Positions 24,449-33,148 of a stretch of 64,000 nt of DNA are shown here, piece by piece. The notes under the pieces were generated by a model, which was not told the DNA's origin, made no database searches, and saw nothing but the letters and a program-made list of their open reading frames with translations. Every line of letters begins with the position of its first letter. Position 1 is the first letter of the stretch. This DNA comes from Lichenicoccus sp964246745 (GTDB taxonomy: Bacteria > Pseudomonadota > Alphaproteobacteria > Acetobacterales > Acetobacteraceae), in assembly GCA_964246745.1 (NCBI GenBank), contig CAXTRK010000001.1, forward strand, positions 1 to 64,000, in the 5' to 3' direction. Both the position numbers and the translations under genes were made by a program.

Positions 24449-24838
24449 ATGAAGCTCAGCATTAATCTTCTTTGTGCTGGGTGTATGCTGTTCTCGATGG
24501 CGTCGGCCGCGCATGCAAGAGGGGGGGACGCAAGAGCGGCGGACGATGTCGGACGTGACAGTCTCAACCGCATCCTTGCCGTATTGCGGTTGCAGCCTTC
24601 CGCCGCCGGGCGCTCATGCCTGGACACGCTGCAGGAGCTTCACAACACGGAAGCTCAGATCAAGGTACTGTCGGCACGGGCTAAAGATCCGGACAAGGAA
24701 CTGGCCCAAGACGTTCTTGAAAGCGATTACGAGAACGGTGAAAAGACGTGCGGCGCCGACGCCCGAACACTCTGCTCAGATCAGCCATCAGAGGCCCTCA
24801 GAACGGCCTGCACAATGCTTGGTGGAAACCGACCCTAG
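24449..24838 (+). CDS. Small exported cysteine-containing protein, unknown
   Basis: The 129-residue product has a signal peptide (MKLSINLLCAGCMLFSMASA, cut near AHA). The mature part is charged and helical in pattern, with four cysteines (GRSCLDT, EKTCGA, TLCSD, TACTM), an even number suited to two disulfides in the periplasm. I do not recognise a family. It begins 17 bases after the rpoC terminator T-run and has lower GC than the operon before it. The signal peptide and reading frame make it a likely real gene. Confidence 0.6.
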   Translation: MKLSINLLCAGCMLFSMASAAHARGGDARAADDVGRDSLNRILAVLRLQPSAAGRSCLDTLQELHNTEAQIKVLSARAKDPDKELAQDVLESDYENGEKTCGADARTLCSDQPSEALRTACTMLGGNRP

Positions 24839-24863
24839 CGGATTCTTTTGCGAGGGCGATGCA

Positions 24864-24891
24864 CGCTTCAGGTTGAAGTCAACCTGAAGCG
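24864..24891. repeat. 28-base perfect palindrome
   Basis: Thirteen bases (24864-24876, CGCTTCAGGTTGA) are followed by AG and then their exact reverse complement (24879-24891). It lies 25 bases after the upstream gene. The symmetry and the TTGA..TCAA core resemble operators of dimeric regulators such as the MerR family. A terminator is possible but there is no T-run. Confidence 0.7.
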
Positions 24892-25178
24892 ATCGCGCTC
24901 TAATCGACCTCATGTTTGAGCAGCACGGTTGCAAACGTGAGACATGAACCAGCCGCAAGGACTCGTTTGTGGATGAAAGATGCCTGGTAAAAATGCGGAA
25001 CATTTTCCATCATAAGCTCATGCCGATCTGAAACCGGCGAAAAGCCTTAACAAGACTTCTTGACTAATCACGCGTTCGGGACGTGTGCTTGGAAGGTTAA
25101 ACTACTCCGGCTGTTTGGCATCTCTATGCTCGTTAAACTGAATTAAGCGAGGATTTGGTCAGGCTATACATCTGTTTG

Positions 25179-25212
25179 TATTCGACAGAACAGATCTTCA
25201 TTCTGTCGAGTA
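25179..25212. repeat. Long inverted repeat upstream of small regulator gene
   Basis: TCGACAGAA (25182-25190) and TTCTGTCGA (25201-25209) are perfect complements around a 10-base loop. The pairing extends outward by a wobble and two A-T pairs, to 12 pairs. It lies about 105 bases before the HTH-like gene at 25317 and could be its operator. Confidence 0.6.
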
Positions 25213-25316
25213 AAAATACCACCAGGACAGCACAGATTCCTCTTGTACCCGGAACGACATTTTGACAGCATGATGTTGGAGCCTTCCGGTGAAGCAAAAG
25301 GGATCTTCCGTCAATC

Positions 25317-25592
25317 ATGCCCCGATCCATCAAGTGGACTGGCGACCAGGACGCCAAATTGACCAGCATGTTGGACTATCATGGAGTCACTATTCGCACG
25401 GCGGCGGCGCGCCTCGGCGTAAGCCGGAGTTTCGCGCAGCGTCGGGCCAAGCTGCTCTCGACGCGCTCGCGAAGACGGTTTTGCACGGAGGCCAGGGAAG
25501 CTGCGGGAATTGAGCCGCTTCCGGCCGGCCATCCGATAACGTGGAGCGCGATATGCCAGGAGACAATTCCGTTTGACCTATATTCCGTCTAA
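25317..25592 (+). CDS. Small GcrA/SANT-like helix-turn-helix protein
   Basis: The 91-residue product starts with IKWTGDQDAKLTSMLDYHG and then TIRTAAARLGVSRSFAQRRA. This is a tri-helical pattern like the N-terminus of GcrA-type cell-cycle regulators, with a Trp near the start and a recognition helix carrying Arg/Lys. The tail (PLPAGHPITWSAI) is not part of GcrA. DNA binding is inferred from this pattern alone; the identity is tentative. It lies in an AT-richer stretch with the next gene, suggesting horizontal origin. Confidence 0.55.
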   Translation: MPRSIKWTGDQDAKLTSMLDYHGVTIRTAAARLGVSRSFAQRRAKLLSTRSRRRFCTEAREAAGIEPLPAGHPITWSAICQETIPFDLYSV

Positions 25593-25674
25593 CAAACGAG
25601 TTCCATGGACGGTGGACAGCGTATCAGGTAAAAAGCAGCAGAGAGTCTCATTCTCTCCGGTTTGGGGATAAGTA

Positions 25675-26262
25675 ATGAAGATTGCCAACAAACGCGAGCT
25701 TCGACCGGCATCTGTGCCCCTCTCCATGGAGTCACGCGTTGTCTCGGCCCAACCTGAAGGGAGAGCAAGCCCGGAGCGTCTGCAAAAGGGCAACGACTTT
25801 TCTGTCGTCGAAGGGGTGCAGCGTCTGTGTGGGCCGGTGTTGGCGTTGCGCCGTTCCGGCGACATCGACGACTGCCACGTCGTGGCAGCGGATCGCTGGT
25901 ATCGCGACTACGTTCTTGGTGTCGAGGGAGCGCAAGATCCAGACGCCCGGAGAACCGGCAAAGCCCCAGACGTGCATGCCGGCATGCTCGCGCGCGTGGC
26001 GGCATCCGAACGCCACTCGCAAATCCGCAGAGCTCTTGGATTTTGCTCAGAGATCAGACTTCGCCTCATGCTCGTTGATGAGTTGTCATTTTCCGCGATT
26101 GCCGAACGGCTGCTCCCTGCCGATACCAACGGCAGAAAGAAGATTGCAGCGCAGATGACGTTCCTGCTCCAGCAGTTGGCAGAGCATTATCACGAGATCG
26201 ACCAACGGCGACGAGGCAACCGGGTTGCACGTCTCATTCCGCCGATGGAGATAACGACATGA
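25675..26262 (+). CDS. Hypothetical protein with C-terminal HTH-like segment
   Basis: The 195-residue product has a polar N-terminal 45 residues, a central segment with AADRWYRDYVLGVEGAQD, and a C-terminal half containing ELSFSAIAERLLPADTNGRK, which reads like a helix-turn-helix followed by a long helix. Small proteins with this WYRDYVLGVEG-like stretch occur in Acetobacteraceae beside phage-type regulators, from memory only. No function is assigned. The ATG at 25675 follows GGGGATAA. It may form a unit with the gene at 25317, 82 bases upstream. Confidence 0.5.
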   Translation: MKIANKRELRPASVPLSMESRVVSAQPEGRASPERLQKGNDFSVVEGVQRLCGPVLALRRSGDIDDCHVVAADRWYRDYVLGVEGAQDPDARRTGKAPDVHAGMLARVAASERHSQIRRALGFCSEIRLRLMLVDELSFSAIAERLLPADTNGRKKIAAQMTFLLQQLAEHYHEIDQRRRGNRVARLIPPMEITT

Positions 26263-26300
26263 TCAGTAAGGCCATGTTTCGGCGGCGTTCTCCGCGTCGG

Positions 26301-27143
26301 TCACGATTGCCGTCGCATGGCCTCGATCTGCGCGCGTGCCTCGGCGGAGGCGTCACTCTGCGGAACGAGTGCCAGAAAGCGTTCCAGTGAGACGATCGCC
26401 AGACTGAGATGGCCCGCCCGTCGGTGCAGGTCGGCCGCATGCAACCAGTTCGGCGCTACGTCGGGCGCGATACGCAGCATGCCGTCCAGCGAGCGCAGCG
26501 CGCCCTCAAGATCGTTCGCGGACGCGCGCCGTTGCACCAGATTGCGCTGCAGCCGCAGCAGCACATCGCGCGTCGCCATCGGCCGAACCATGCCGGGACG
26601 GACATCCATCTCCTTGCCGGTGATGCCGCGCAGCAAGGCGCGCAGGTGCGTCGTGTCGACCACCTCGCCGCCAGCAAACGCGTCGACCAGCGTTCCGGAC
26701 AGGCGTGCCTTCACGCTCGCCCCGGCCGCCAAGGCGATGAGGAAGTGGCCGGGGAAGTCGACGCCCCAGCCCTGCCAGCCGGCGGCGCGGATGGCGTGCA
26801 GCCAGAGCACGCCGAGAGCAACAGGAAGTCCGCGCCGCCGCTCGATGACACGGATCAGGTTGGCGTTGTCGAGATCGTCATAGCTCTCGCGGTCGCCACG
26901 ATAGCCGAGACGGGCATGGATCAGTGCGGCAAGCGCTCCGATCCGCACCTCCGCCGACCGCCCGGACAGGAGGGCGCCAATCGAGGCGGCCTCGCGCGCG
27001 ATCTCGGAGAGGTGCGCCGACGCTGCCAGCCAGCCCTCGCCGGGCGCATCCAGCCGGGCAAGCTGGAGGGCCGCCACCGCCGGTTCAATCTCGCTGTCGG
27101 GCAGCAAACCGATTGCATCCAATGCCTGATGCGGATCCGCCAT
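26301..27143 (-). CDS. SirB1-type transglutaminase-like/TPR protein
   Basis: The 280-residue protein matches the SirB1 family: a transglutaminase-like N-terminal domain (YDDLDNANLIRVIERRRGLP, then VDFPGHFLIAL) and a C-terminal tetratricopeptide part (RSLDGMLRIAPDVAPNWLHA and AGHLSLAIVSLERFLALVP). The biochemical role is not established. I chose the ATG at 27143 because GAGGTG lies upstream and the family starts there; an open frame reaches 27344. It lies 112 bases downstream of the FAD dehydrogenase on the same strand. Confidence 0.85.
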   Translation of the reverse strand: MADPHQALDAIGLLPDSEIEPAVAALQLARLDAPGEGWLAASAHLSEIAREAASIGALLSGRSAEVRIGALAALIHARLGYRGDRESYDDLDNANLIRVIERRRGLPVALGVLWLHAIRAAGWQGWGVDFPGHFLIALAAGASVKARLSGTLVDAFAGGEVVDTTHLRALLRGITGKEMDVRPGMVRPMATRDVLLRLQRNLVQRRASANDLEGALRSLDGMLRIAPDVAPNWLHAADLHRRAGHLSLAIVSLERFLALVPQSDASAEARAQIEAMRRQS

Positions 27144-27255
27144 GCCCACCTCACCCCGATCCTTTGGCCCGCCTTGGACGAGACCCTGTTCGGTGATGTC
27201 GGTCGAGGTCAACCAGCAACTCCGTGAGCGTCTCGCGCCGGACTGAAAGTTCTCG

Positions 27256-28680
27256 TCAGTTTTGTGAAGATTTCGCGAACAGCTTGCCCGGATTGAGCAG
27301 CGCCTCGGGATCGAGGGCGCGTTTGATCCGCCGCATCGTCTCAAGCTCCACGCCGCCGCGCCACTCTTGCATCATCTCCGTCTTCAGGCGGCCGATGCCA
27401 TGTTCGGCGGAGAAGGAGCCGTCCAAGGCGCGCACGATGTCGCTCACCGTCCGCATGATGTCATGTTCGCGGTCGAGAAAGGCGGCGCGGTCCATCGCTT
27501 CGGGCTGCACCAGGTTGAAATGGATGTTGCCGTCGCCGAGATGGCCGAAGGGTGCCGCGCGGATTCCGGGGATCAGCGCCTCGCAGGCCGCTGTCGCGCG
27601 CGCGATCAGCGCCGGCACCTTCGAGACCGGCACCGAGACGTCGTTCTTGACGCTGCCGCCGGCGCGCTTCTGCGCCTCTGAATGCTCCTCGCGCAGCTTC
27701 CAGAGCGCGTCGCGCCGCTGGCCGCTTTCCGCGAGCACGGCATCGAGCACAATGCCGTCTTCCAGTCCCTTGGCCAGCGCTGTCTCCATCGGCGCGCGCA
27801 GGTCGGCGTCGTCGCGTGCGGTGGCAAGCTCGATCAGCACGTAATGCGGCGCGGGTTGAGCGAGCGGCAGGGCGGCACCCTCGATCAAGGCGGTGACCAG
27901 GCCCATGCTGTTGCCGGACATGTATTCGAAGGCCTGGATCGCGGACGCATCCTGCGCGCGAAAGCGGGTGAACAAGGCCAGTGCCGCTTCTGGCGAGGGT
28001 ACGGCACAGAGCGCCACCTCGATCGTGCGCGGCAACGGCGCCAGGTGCAGCACCGCAGCGGTAATGATGCCGAGCGTGCCTTCCGAGCCGACCAGAAGGT
28101 GGCGCAGCGCATAGCCGGTATTGTCCTTGCGCAGCTTGCGCATGGCCGAAAGGATGCTGCCGTCCGGCAGCACCGCCTCGATGCCGAGCACCAGTTCGCG
28201 CGCGTTGCCGTAGCGCACGGTGTTGTTGCCGCCGGCGTTGGTCGCGAGAATGCCGCCGATCTGTGCCGAGCCCTCCGAGCTGATCGACAGCGGCAGCAGG
28301 CAACCGGCCGCGCGCGCCGCCTCCTGCGCGGTCTTGAGCACCACGCCGGCTTCCAGCGACACCGTCATGTCGAGAGGATCGATCGCGCGTATGCGGTTCA
28401 TGCGGGACAAGGACAGCACGACTTCGCTGCCGTCCTCATGCACGGCCGCACCCCCCACCATGCTGGTGTTGCCGCCTTGCGGGACGAGCTTGGCCCCGTG
28501 CCGGGCGCAAAGACGCACGATGGCGGCCACCGCCTCCGTGTCCGCCGGCCGCGCCACCGCCAGCGCCCGTCCGCGATAGAGGCCGCGCCAATCCTGGGCG
28601 TAGGCTTCGGTGTCCTGGCCGGTCAGCACGCCTGGCTCGCCAAGCGCCTGCCGCAACGCCTCGATCAACGCGTGGCTCAC
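27256..28680 (-). CDS. FAD-binding dehydrogenase, GlcD/D-2-hydroxyacid type
   Basis: The 474-residue flavoprotein has an N-terminal PCMH FAD-binding domain (PQGGNTSMVGGAAVHEDG, SEGSAQIGGILATNAGGNNT, GSEGTLGIITAAVL) and a C-terminal FAD-oxidase domain with HLGDGNIHFNLVQ and SAEHGIGRLKTEMM. This is the family of D-lactate, glycolate (GlcD) and D-2-hydroxyglutarate dehydrogenases; the last is a reasonable guess but not proven. The GTG at 28680 overlaps the preceding stop by four bases (GTGA), which decides the start against a frame open to 28779. Confidence 0.9.
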   Translation of the reverse strand: MSHALIEALRQALGEPGVLTGQDTEAYAQDWRGLYRGRALAVARPADTEAVAAIVRLCARHGAKLVPQGGNTSMVGGAAVHEDGSEVVLSLSRMNRIRAIDPLDMTVSLEAGVVLKTAQEAARAAGCLLPLSISSEGSAQIGGILATNAGGNNTVRYGNARELVLGIEAVLPDGSILSAMRKLRKDNTGYALRHLLVGSEGTLGIITAAVLHLAPLPRTIEVALCAVPSPEAALALFTRFRAQDASAIQAFEYMSGNSMGLVTALIEGAALPLAQPAPHYVLIELATARDDADLRAPMETALAKGLEDGIVLDAVLAESGQRRDALWKLREEHSEAQKRAGGSVKNDVSVPVSKVPALIARATAACEALIPGIRAAPFGHLGDGNIHFNLVQPEAMDRAAFLDREHDIMRTVSDIVRALDGSFSAEHGIGRLKTEMMQEWRGGVELETMRRIKRALDPEALLNPGKLFAKSSQN

Positions 28681-29222
28681 GGCCGCAACTCGCTGCCGGC
28701 GCCCACAGGCGCGTGCGGCGCCACCGCGTTGAACATTGATGAGCCGGCGATGCCGATCAGCACGCCACAGATCAGGCACAATGTCATCAGGATCTTTCTT
28801 GGCCTGGTGTCGCGGCTCACTTGAGAGAGCGACTGCTGCGCTTCAGCGCGGGCTTGCCTGGTCAGGGTGAGTTCGGCGCGCATCGACTCGATGCGGGCGC
28901 TCGCATGGCGCAGGTCAAGGTCGAGCTTGTTGATGTCGGCGGTGAGCTGGGAGATGCGTGTGCGTGCCGCCGCAAGCTCTGGGCCGGTTGCCGCGGCCCG
29001 GGAGGCCCGTGTCCGCGGCGCCGCTCCCGCGCGCGGCGCCGGCGGGTTCGGGGCGATCGCCACGAACAGGTTCTTCAGCGCGCCGCCGGTCACCGCGTTG
29101 CGTCGCGCGCGGGCGCGTATCGCCTCGAGCGCGCTCGCCGACTGGCCCGGCTGATCCTCCAGCACCAGGGCAAGAATGTCCGACAGCGTCTTGAGCTCCT
29201 TGGGGTCGAGCGCCTGGGTCAT
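28677..29222 (-). CDS. Unknown coiled-coil protein with C-terminal membrane anchor
   Basis: The 181-residue product has an N-terminal helical part (LDPKELKTLSDILALVLEDQ), an Ala/Pro linker, a heptad-like coiled coil (about residues 80-135, ISQLTADINKLDLDLRHA) and one hydrophobic segment near the C-terminus (about 144-165). I do not recognise a family. It overlaps tsaC upstream (ATGA) and the dehydrogenase downstream (GTGA) by four bases each, so it is translated as part of that operon and is very likely real. It probably sits at the inner membrane. Confidence 0.75.
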   Translation of the reverse strand: MTQALDPKELKTLSDILALVLEDQPGQSASALEAIRARARRNAVTGGALKNLFVAIAPNPPAPRAGAAPRTRASRAAATGPELAAARTRISQLTADINKLDLDLRHASARIESMRAELTLTRQARAEAQQSLSQVSRDTRPRKILMTLCLICGVLIGIAGSSMFNAVAPHAPVGAGSELRP

Positions 29223-30211
29223 CGAGGCGCCGCCGCCCGCAGCAGGCGGTCGCGTATGGCAAGCCCCAGCCCATGAGCGGGGATCGGCATCACCGCGATG
29301 GCGCCGAGGCCGAGGCGTCCAGCTTGATCATCGAGCACGCGCAGGCCGGTGAACAGGCGCGAGGCGGCCTCATCGAGATCGCAGCACGGCGACAGGTTCC
29401 AGACCACGCCGGCGCCGACCGGTTCATGTCCGAAGGCGAGCAGGGCCTCGTCCGCGCCCGCCGCCCGCGCGTCGAGACGCAGCGGCAGGCTCGGCGCGTA
29501 GTGCGAGGCAAGTTGACCGGGTGAGGCGGGATGAAGCGGGTTGGCCGGAGGCGTGCGGCCAAGCGGCGGCGCTCCTTCCGCCGCGAGCGCCGCCGCGATC
29601 GCCTCAACCGGGATGCCGCCCGGACGCAGCAGGGCCGCACCCCGTTCGTCCAGCGACAGCACCGTGCTTTCCAGTCCGACAGGGCAGGGACCGCAGTCCA
29701 GCACCGCGTCGATGCGCCCGTCGAGGCCGTCCAGCACATGCGCGGACGTGCTTGGACTGACCCGGCCGGAGCGGTTCGCGGAGGGTGCGGCGATCGGGCG
29801 TCCCACCAGACCGAGCAGCGCTCGGGCGGCATCGCCCGACGGCACCCGGACCGCGAGCGTGGCGAGCCCGGCGGCGGCTTCGTGGCAGACCGTGCACGCA
29901 TCGCCGCGCGGCAGCACCAGGGTCAGCGGGCCGGGCCAGAACCGCTCGGCCAGCGCGCGCGCCAGTTGTGTCGGCCGGACCTCGGCGAACGCGGCATCGG
30001 CGTCGGCGAAGTGCGCGATCAGCGGATTGTGCCGGGGACGTCCCTTGGCCGCGAACAGGGCATTGATGGCGCCAGGATTGGCCGCGTCCGCGCCAAGCCC
30101 ATAGACAGTCTCAGTACCGAAAGCGACCAGCCGGCCGCGGCGCAACAAGTCCGCGGCACGGGCGATGCCTGACGCGTCGGCGTCGAGGCGCCGCGTCCTT
30201 ATGCTGTGCAT
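29219..30211 (-). CDS. tsaC: L-threonylcarbamoyladenylate synthase, Sua5 type
   Basis: This enzyme makes threonylcarbamoyl-AMP for the universal t6A37 tRNA modification. The 330-residue protein has the YrdC domain (VAFGTETVYGLGADA, AKGRPRHNPLIAHF, RFWPGPLTLVLPR, PSANRSGRVSPS) and a C-terminal Sua5 domain (SPGQLASHYAPSLPLRL), so it is the long form. The ATG at 30211 gives the normal N-terminus; the open frame further upstream is a shadow of cysQ. It follows cysQ by 37 bases. Confidence 0.93.
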   Translation of the reverse strand: MHSIRTRRLDADASGIARAADLLRRGRLVAFGTETVYGLGADAANPGAINALFAAKGRPRHNPLIAHFADADAAFAEVRPTQLARALAERFWPGPLTLVLPRGDACTVCHEAAAGLATLAVRVPSGDAARALLGLVGRPIAAPSANRSGRVSPSTSAHVLDGLDGRIDAVLDCGPCPVGLESTVLSLDERGAALLRPGGIPVEAIAAALAAEGAPPLGRTPPANPLHPASPGQLASHYAPSLPLRLDARAAGADEALLAFGHEPVGAGVVWNLSPCCDLDEAASRLFTGLRVLDDQAGRLGLGAIAVMPIPAHGLGLAIRDRLLRAAAPR

Positions 30212-30248
30212 GCCATCTGCCCGATCGCCCGACTCCGCTGCCCGCCTG

Positions 30249-31055
30249 TCATGGTGGCCCTGATATCTTACTATCCAAGGAATTTTCACGTGCTCCGGTG
30301 CCGCCGCGGCAGACGAAATGCGGGTTTTCCCAGCCTGGTTTGCCGTAGGTGAGCAGGGCGCCGTCGAACAGCGTGACGGTGCCGCCGGCCGCTTCGACCA
30401 CCGCCTGGGGTGCCGCGGTGTCCCACTCCATGGTGCGGCCGAGGCGCGGATAGAGATCGGCCGCACCTTCGGCCACGCGCATGAACTTCGCCGCCGAGCC
30501 GATATTGCCCAGGCTCGCGATCCGCTGCGTGCCGAGATAGGCGAGCAACGCCGGATCGTTCGCGTAGTGACGGGAAGCGAGCACCGCCAGCCCCTCGGCG
30601 GGAGGCGGCCGCACGCTGATCGCCTGCTCGCCGGTGGCGTCGCGCCGCACCGCGCCGCGTCCGGCCAGACCCAGATAGAGCGCGCCAGTGGCGGGCAAGG
30701 CCACCGCGCCCAGCACCGCGCGGCCGTCGCGCACCAGGCCGATATTGACGGTGAAGCTGTCGCGGCCGGCCGCGAATTCGCGCGTGCCGTCAAGCGGATC
30801 GACCAGCCAGCAGCAGCGCCCCGCCTCGACAATCCGCCCCGCCGCCACCTCCTCCTCGGCAATCACCGGCAGCCTGGTGGCGCGCAGGCCGCGGACAATG
30901 ATCGCTTCGGCGGCATGATCAGCCTCCGTGACCGGGCTTGCATCCGATTTGACATGGGTGGCAAAGCCGCGGGCGCGTATGTCCATGATCACGGCGGCGG
31001 CCTCGGCGGCAAGCGTGGCGGCCAGGGCAAGCAGATCCTCGTCGGTCATCAGCAA
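30249..31055 (-). CDS. cysQ: 3'(2'),5'-bisphosphate nucleotidase CysQ
   Basis: CysQ hydrolyses adenosine 3',5'-bisphosphate, the by-product of sulfate assimilation. The 268-residue protein shows the inositol-monophosphatase-fold metal motifs: VIAEEE at residues 64-69, DPLDGTREF at 86-94 and WDTAAPQ from 211. It heads the minus-strand group cysQ-tsaC-unknown-dehydrogenase and is divergent from pepA, 98 bases away. Confidence 0.93.
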   Translation of the reverse strand: MLMTDEDLLALAATLAAEAAAVIMDIRARGFATHVKSDASPVTEADHAAEAIIVRGLRATRLPVIAEEEVAAGRIVEAGRCCWLVDPLDGTREFAAGRDSFTVNIGLVRDGRAVLGAVALPATGALYLGLAGRGAVRRDATGEQAISVRPPPAEGLAVLASRHYANDPALLAYLGTQRIASLGNIGSAAKFMRVAEGAADLYPRLGRTMEWDTAAPQAVVEAAGGTVTLFDGALLTYGKPGWENPHFVCRGGTGARENSLDSKISGPP

Positions 31056-31153
31056 GCAGTAGCCGGCCGCGTGCGCTCCGCAAAGCGCGCAAGGCTGGCC
31101 CTGCCGGCAAATGTCGCTTAACGAGAACCGACGCGCGCAAATGGAGTGTGATC

Positions 31154-32629
31154 ATGTTGGAGATCGGTTTCGGGGGCACGGACCTGGACGCCCTGCCAGG
31201 AGCAAGCGCCATCGCATTGCTGGGCGCGGAGGAGGACGAGCGGTCCGCTTTGTTCACGGCGATCGATCGCGCCACCGACGGCGCCGTGTCGCGTGGCGCG
31301 CGGGCCGCCGAATTCAGCTTCGCGCGCGGCAAGAGCCTCGTGCTGCCCGGGCCTGGCGGCAAGTTCTCGCGCGTGGTGCTGATCGGGCTCGGCAAGCGCG
31401 CGGAGATCGATGCGCGTGGGATCGAGGCGGCCGGCGCCGCGGCGGCTTCGGCGCTCAAGTCCAGCGCCCAGGGCTTCGCCGCCGCTGACGGCCTGTCTTC
31501 CACGCTTGCCGCGCACGCGGCGTTCGGCGCGGTGCTGGGCGCCTACCGGTTCGATCGCTACCGCACACGCGAGAAGGCCGAGGACAAGCAGCGCCTGGTC
31601 TCGATGACCGTGCTCGGCGACGATGCCGAGGCGGCGCGATCGGCTTGGCCCGCGCTCGCCGCCCTGGCGCACGGTGTCTGCGTCGCACGCGACTTGGTCA
31701 GCGAGCCGGCCAACGTGCTGACGCCGCCGGTGTTCGCCGACCGCATCGAGGCGCTGTCATCGCTCGGCCTCGAGATCGAGGTGCTGGGACCGGCGGCGAT
31801 GACCGAGCTCGGCTTCGGCGCGCTGCTTGGGGTGGCGCAAGGTTCGGAGCATGAGGCGCGCACGGTGATCATGCGCTGGAACGGCGGCGAAGCGGGCGCG
31901 GCGCCGCTCGCCTTCATCGGCAAGGGCGTGACGTTCGACTCCGGCGGCATCTCGATCAAGCCGGCTGGCGGCATGGAGGACATGAAATGGGACATGGCCG
32001 GCGCCGGCGCCGTGGTCGGGCTGATGGCGGCGCTTGCCGGCCGACGCGCGCGGATCAACGCGGTCGGCGTGGTCGGGCTGGTCGAAAACATGCTCTCCGG
32101 CCGCGCGCAGCGCCCGGGCGATGTGGTGACCAGTCATTCCGGTCAGACCATCGAGGTGCTGAACACCGATGCCGAGGGCCGGTTGGTGCTGGCGGACGTG
32201 CTCTGGTACGCGAAGGAGCGCTTCAAGCCGCGCTTCATGGTCGATCTGGCGACGCTGACCGGCGCCATCGTGACGGCGCTCGGGCACGAACATGCCGGGC
32301 TGTTCAGCAATGACGATGCGCTCGCCGAGCACCTGCTTGCCGCCGGACGCGAGTCCGGCGAGGCGTTGTGGCGCATGCCGCTCGGCGAAGGCTATGACAA
32401 GCTGCTCCGCTCGGACATCGCCGACATGAAGAATATTGGCGGCCGGGCTGGCGGCGCGATCACCGCGGCGCAGTTTCTGAAGCGGTTTGTCGGCGAGACC
32501 GCGTGGGCGCATCTCGACATCGCGGCGATGGCCTGGAACAGCAAGGACGCGCCGACGGTGCCGAAGGGTGCGAGCGCATTCGGCGTGCGTCTGCTCGACC
32601 GGCTGGTGGCAAGCCGCTACGAGGCGTAG
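31154..32629 (+). CDS. pepA: Leucyl aminopeptidase (M17)
   Basis: PepA removes N-terminal residues from peptides using two metal ions. The 491-residue protein has the catalytic region with GKGVTFDSGGISIKPAGGM and MKWDMAGAGAVVG, then the signature NTDAEGRLVLADVL. The N-terminal domain is the usual variable one. ATG at 31154 is preferred; a GTG lies two codons upstream. In some bacteria PepA also binds DNA. Its stop overlaps the holC start (TAGTG). Confidence 0.95.
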   Translation: MLEIGFGGTDLDALPGASAIALLGAEEDERSALFTAIDRATDGAVSRGARAAEFSFARGKSLVLPGPGGKFSRVVLIGLGKRAEIDARGIEAAGAAAASALKSSAQGFAAADGLSSTLAAHAAFGAVLGAYRFDRYRTREKAEDKQRLVSMTVLGDDAEAARSAWPALAALAHGVCVARDLVSEPANVLTPPVFADRIEALSSLGLEIEVLGPAAMTELGFGALLGVAQGSEHEARTVIMRWNGGEAGAAPLAFIGKGVTFDSGGISIKPAGGMEDMKWDMAGAGAVVGLMAALAGRRARINAVGVVGLVENMLSGRAQRPGDVVTSHSGQTIEVLNTDAEGRLVLADVLWYAKERFKPRFMVDLATLTGAIVTALGHEHAGLFSNDDALAEHLLAAGRESGEALWRMPLGEGYDKLLRSDIADMKNIGGRAGGAITAAQFLKRFVGETAWAHLDIAAMAWNSKDAPTVPKGASAFGVRLLDRLVASRYEA

Positions 32630-33081
32630 TGCCTCCCGTCGGCTTCTATCATCTGACACGGAGCACCGCGGAGCAGGCGTTGCCGCTGCTGCTCGGGCGG
32701 ACGCTGGATCTCGGCAAGCGCGCCCTGGTGCTCGTGCGCGACGCCGCGCGTGTGGCTGCCATCGACGAAGCGTTATGGCGGGCGCCGGAGCCGATCTGGC
32801 TGCCGCATGGCACCGCCAGGCTCGGCCACCCGGAGCTGCAGCCGGTCTGGATCGACGAGCCTGAGGCAGCGACGGCGCCGAACCGGGCGGAATTCGTCTT
32901 CCTGCTCGATGCAGTGGAGATCGTCTCGCTGGCGGCGTTCGAGCGTGTGTTCGACCTGTTCGACGGAGGCGACCAGACGGCGCTGGCTTTGGCGCGAAGC
33001 CGGTGGTCGCGGCTGAAGCAGGCGGGCTGTGCGCTGACCTACTGGAAGCAGGACGCGAAAGGCTGGCAGAAGGCTGGTTGA
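32629..33081 (+). CDS. holC: DNA polymerase III subunit chi
   Basis: Chi links the clamp loader to single-stranded DNA-binding protein. The 150-residue product begins PVGFYHLTRSTAEQALPLLL and contains WLPHGTARLGHPELQPVW and FDLFDGGDQTALALARSRW, as in the family. The GTG at 32629 overlaps the pepA stop by one base. pepA followed by holC is a common proteobacterial order, which supports both calls. Confidence 0.93.
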   Translation: MPPVGFYHLTRSTAEQALPLLLGRTLDLGKRALVLVRDAARVAAIDEALWRAPEPIWLPHGTARLGHPELQPVWIDEPEAATAPNRAEFVFLLDAVEIVSLAAFERVFDLFDGGDQTALALARSRWSRLKQAGCALTYWKQDAKGWQKAG

Positions 33082-33148
33082 TCGTACGCCCTCTCGAGGC
33101 AACCCGCGCCTCGGCGGCGGGTTGAATCGCTTTCCGACGGAGCACATC

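Larger units (their letters stand above)
24839..25316. other. 478-base AT-richer intergenic region
   Basis: No convincing gene is seen on either strand. The base composition is clearly lower in GC than the flanks (for example, runs such as GTAAAAATACC near 25210). It contains two long inverted repeats, listed separately, and probably the promoter of the small protein gene at 25317. Confidence 0.6.

Noticed and set aside
24864..24891. Palindrome as a rho-independent terminator
   Set aside because: No T-run follows on either strand, so operator or cruciform is at least as likely.
26301..27143. SirB1-like gene as the missing transglutaminase of the ATP-grasp/alpha-E system
   Set aside because: It belongs to a different transglutaminase-like family and lies over 30 kb away.
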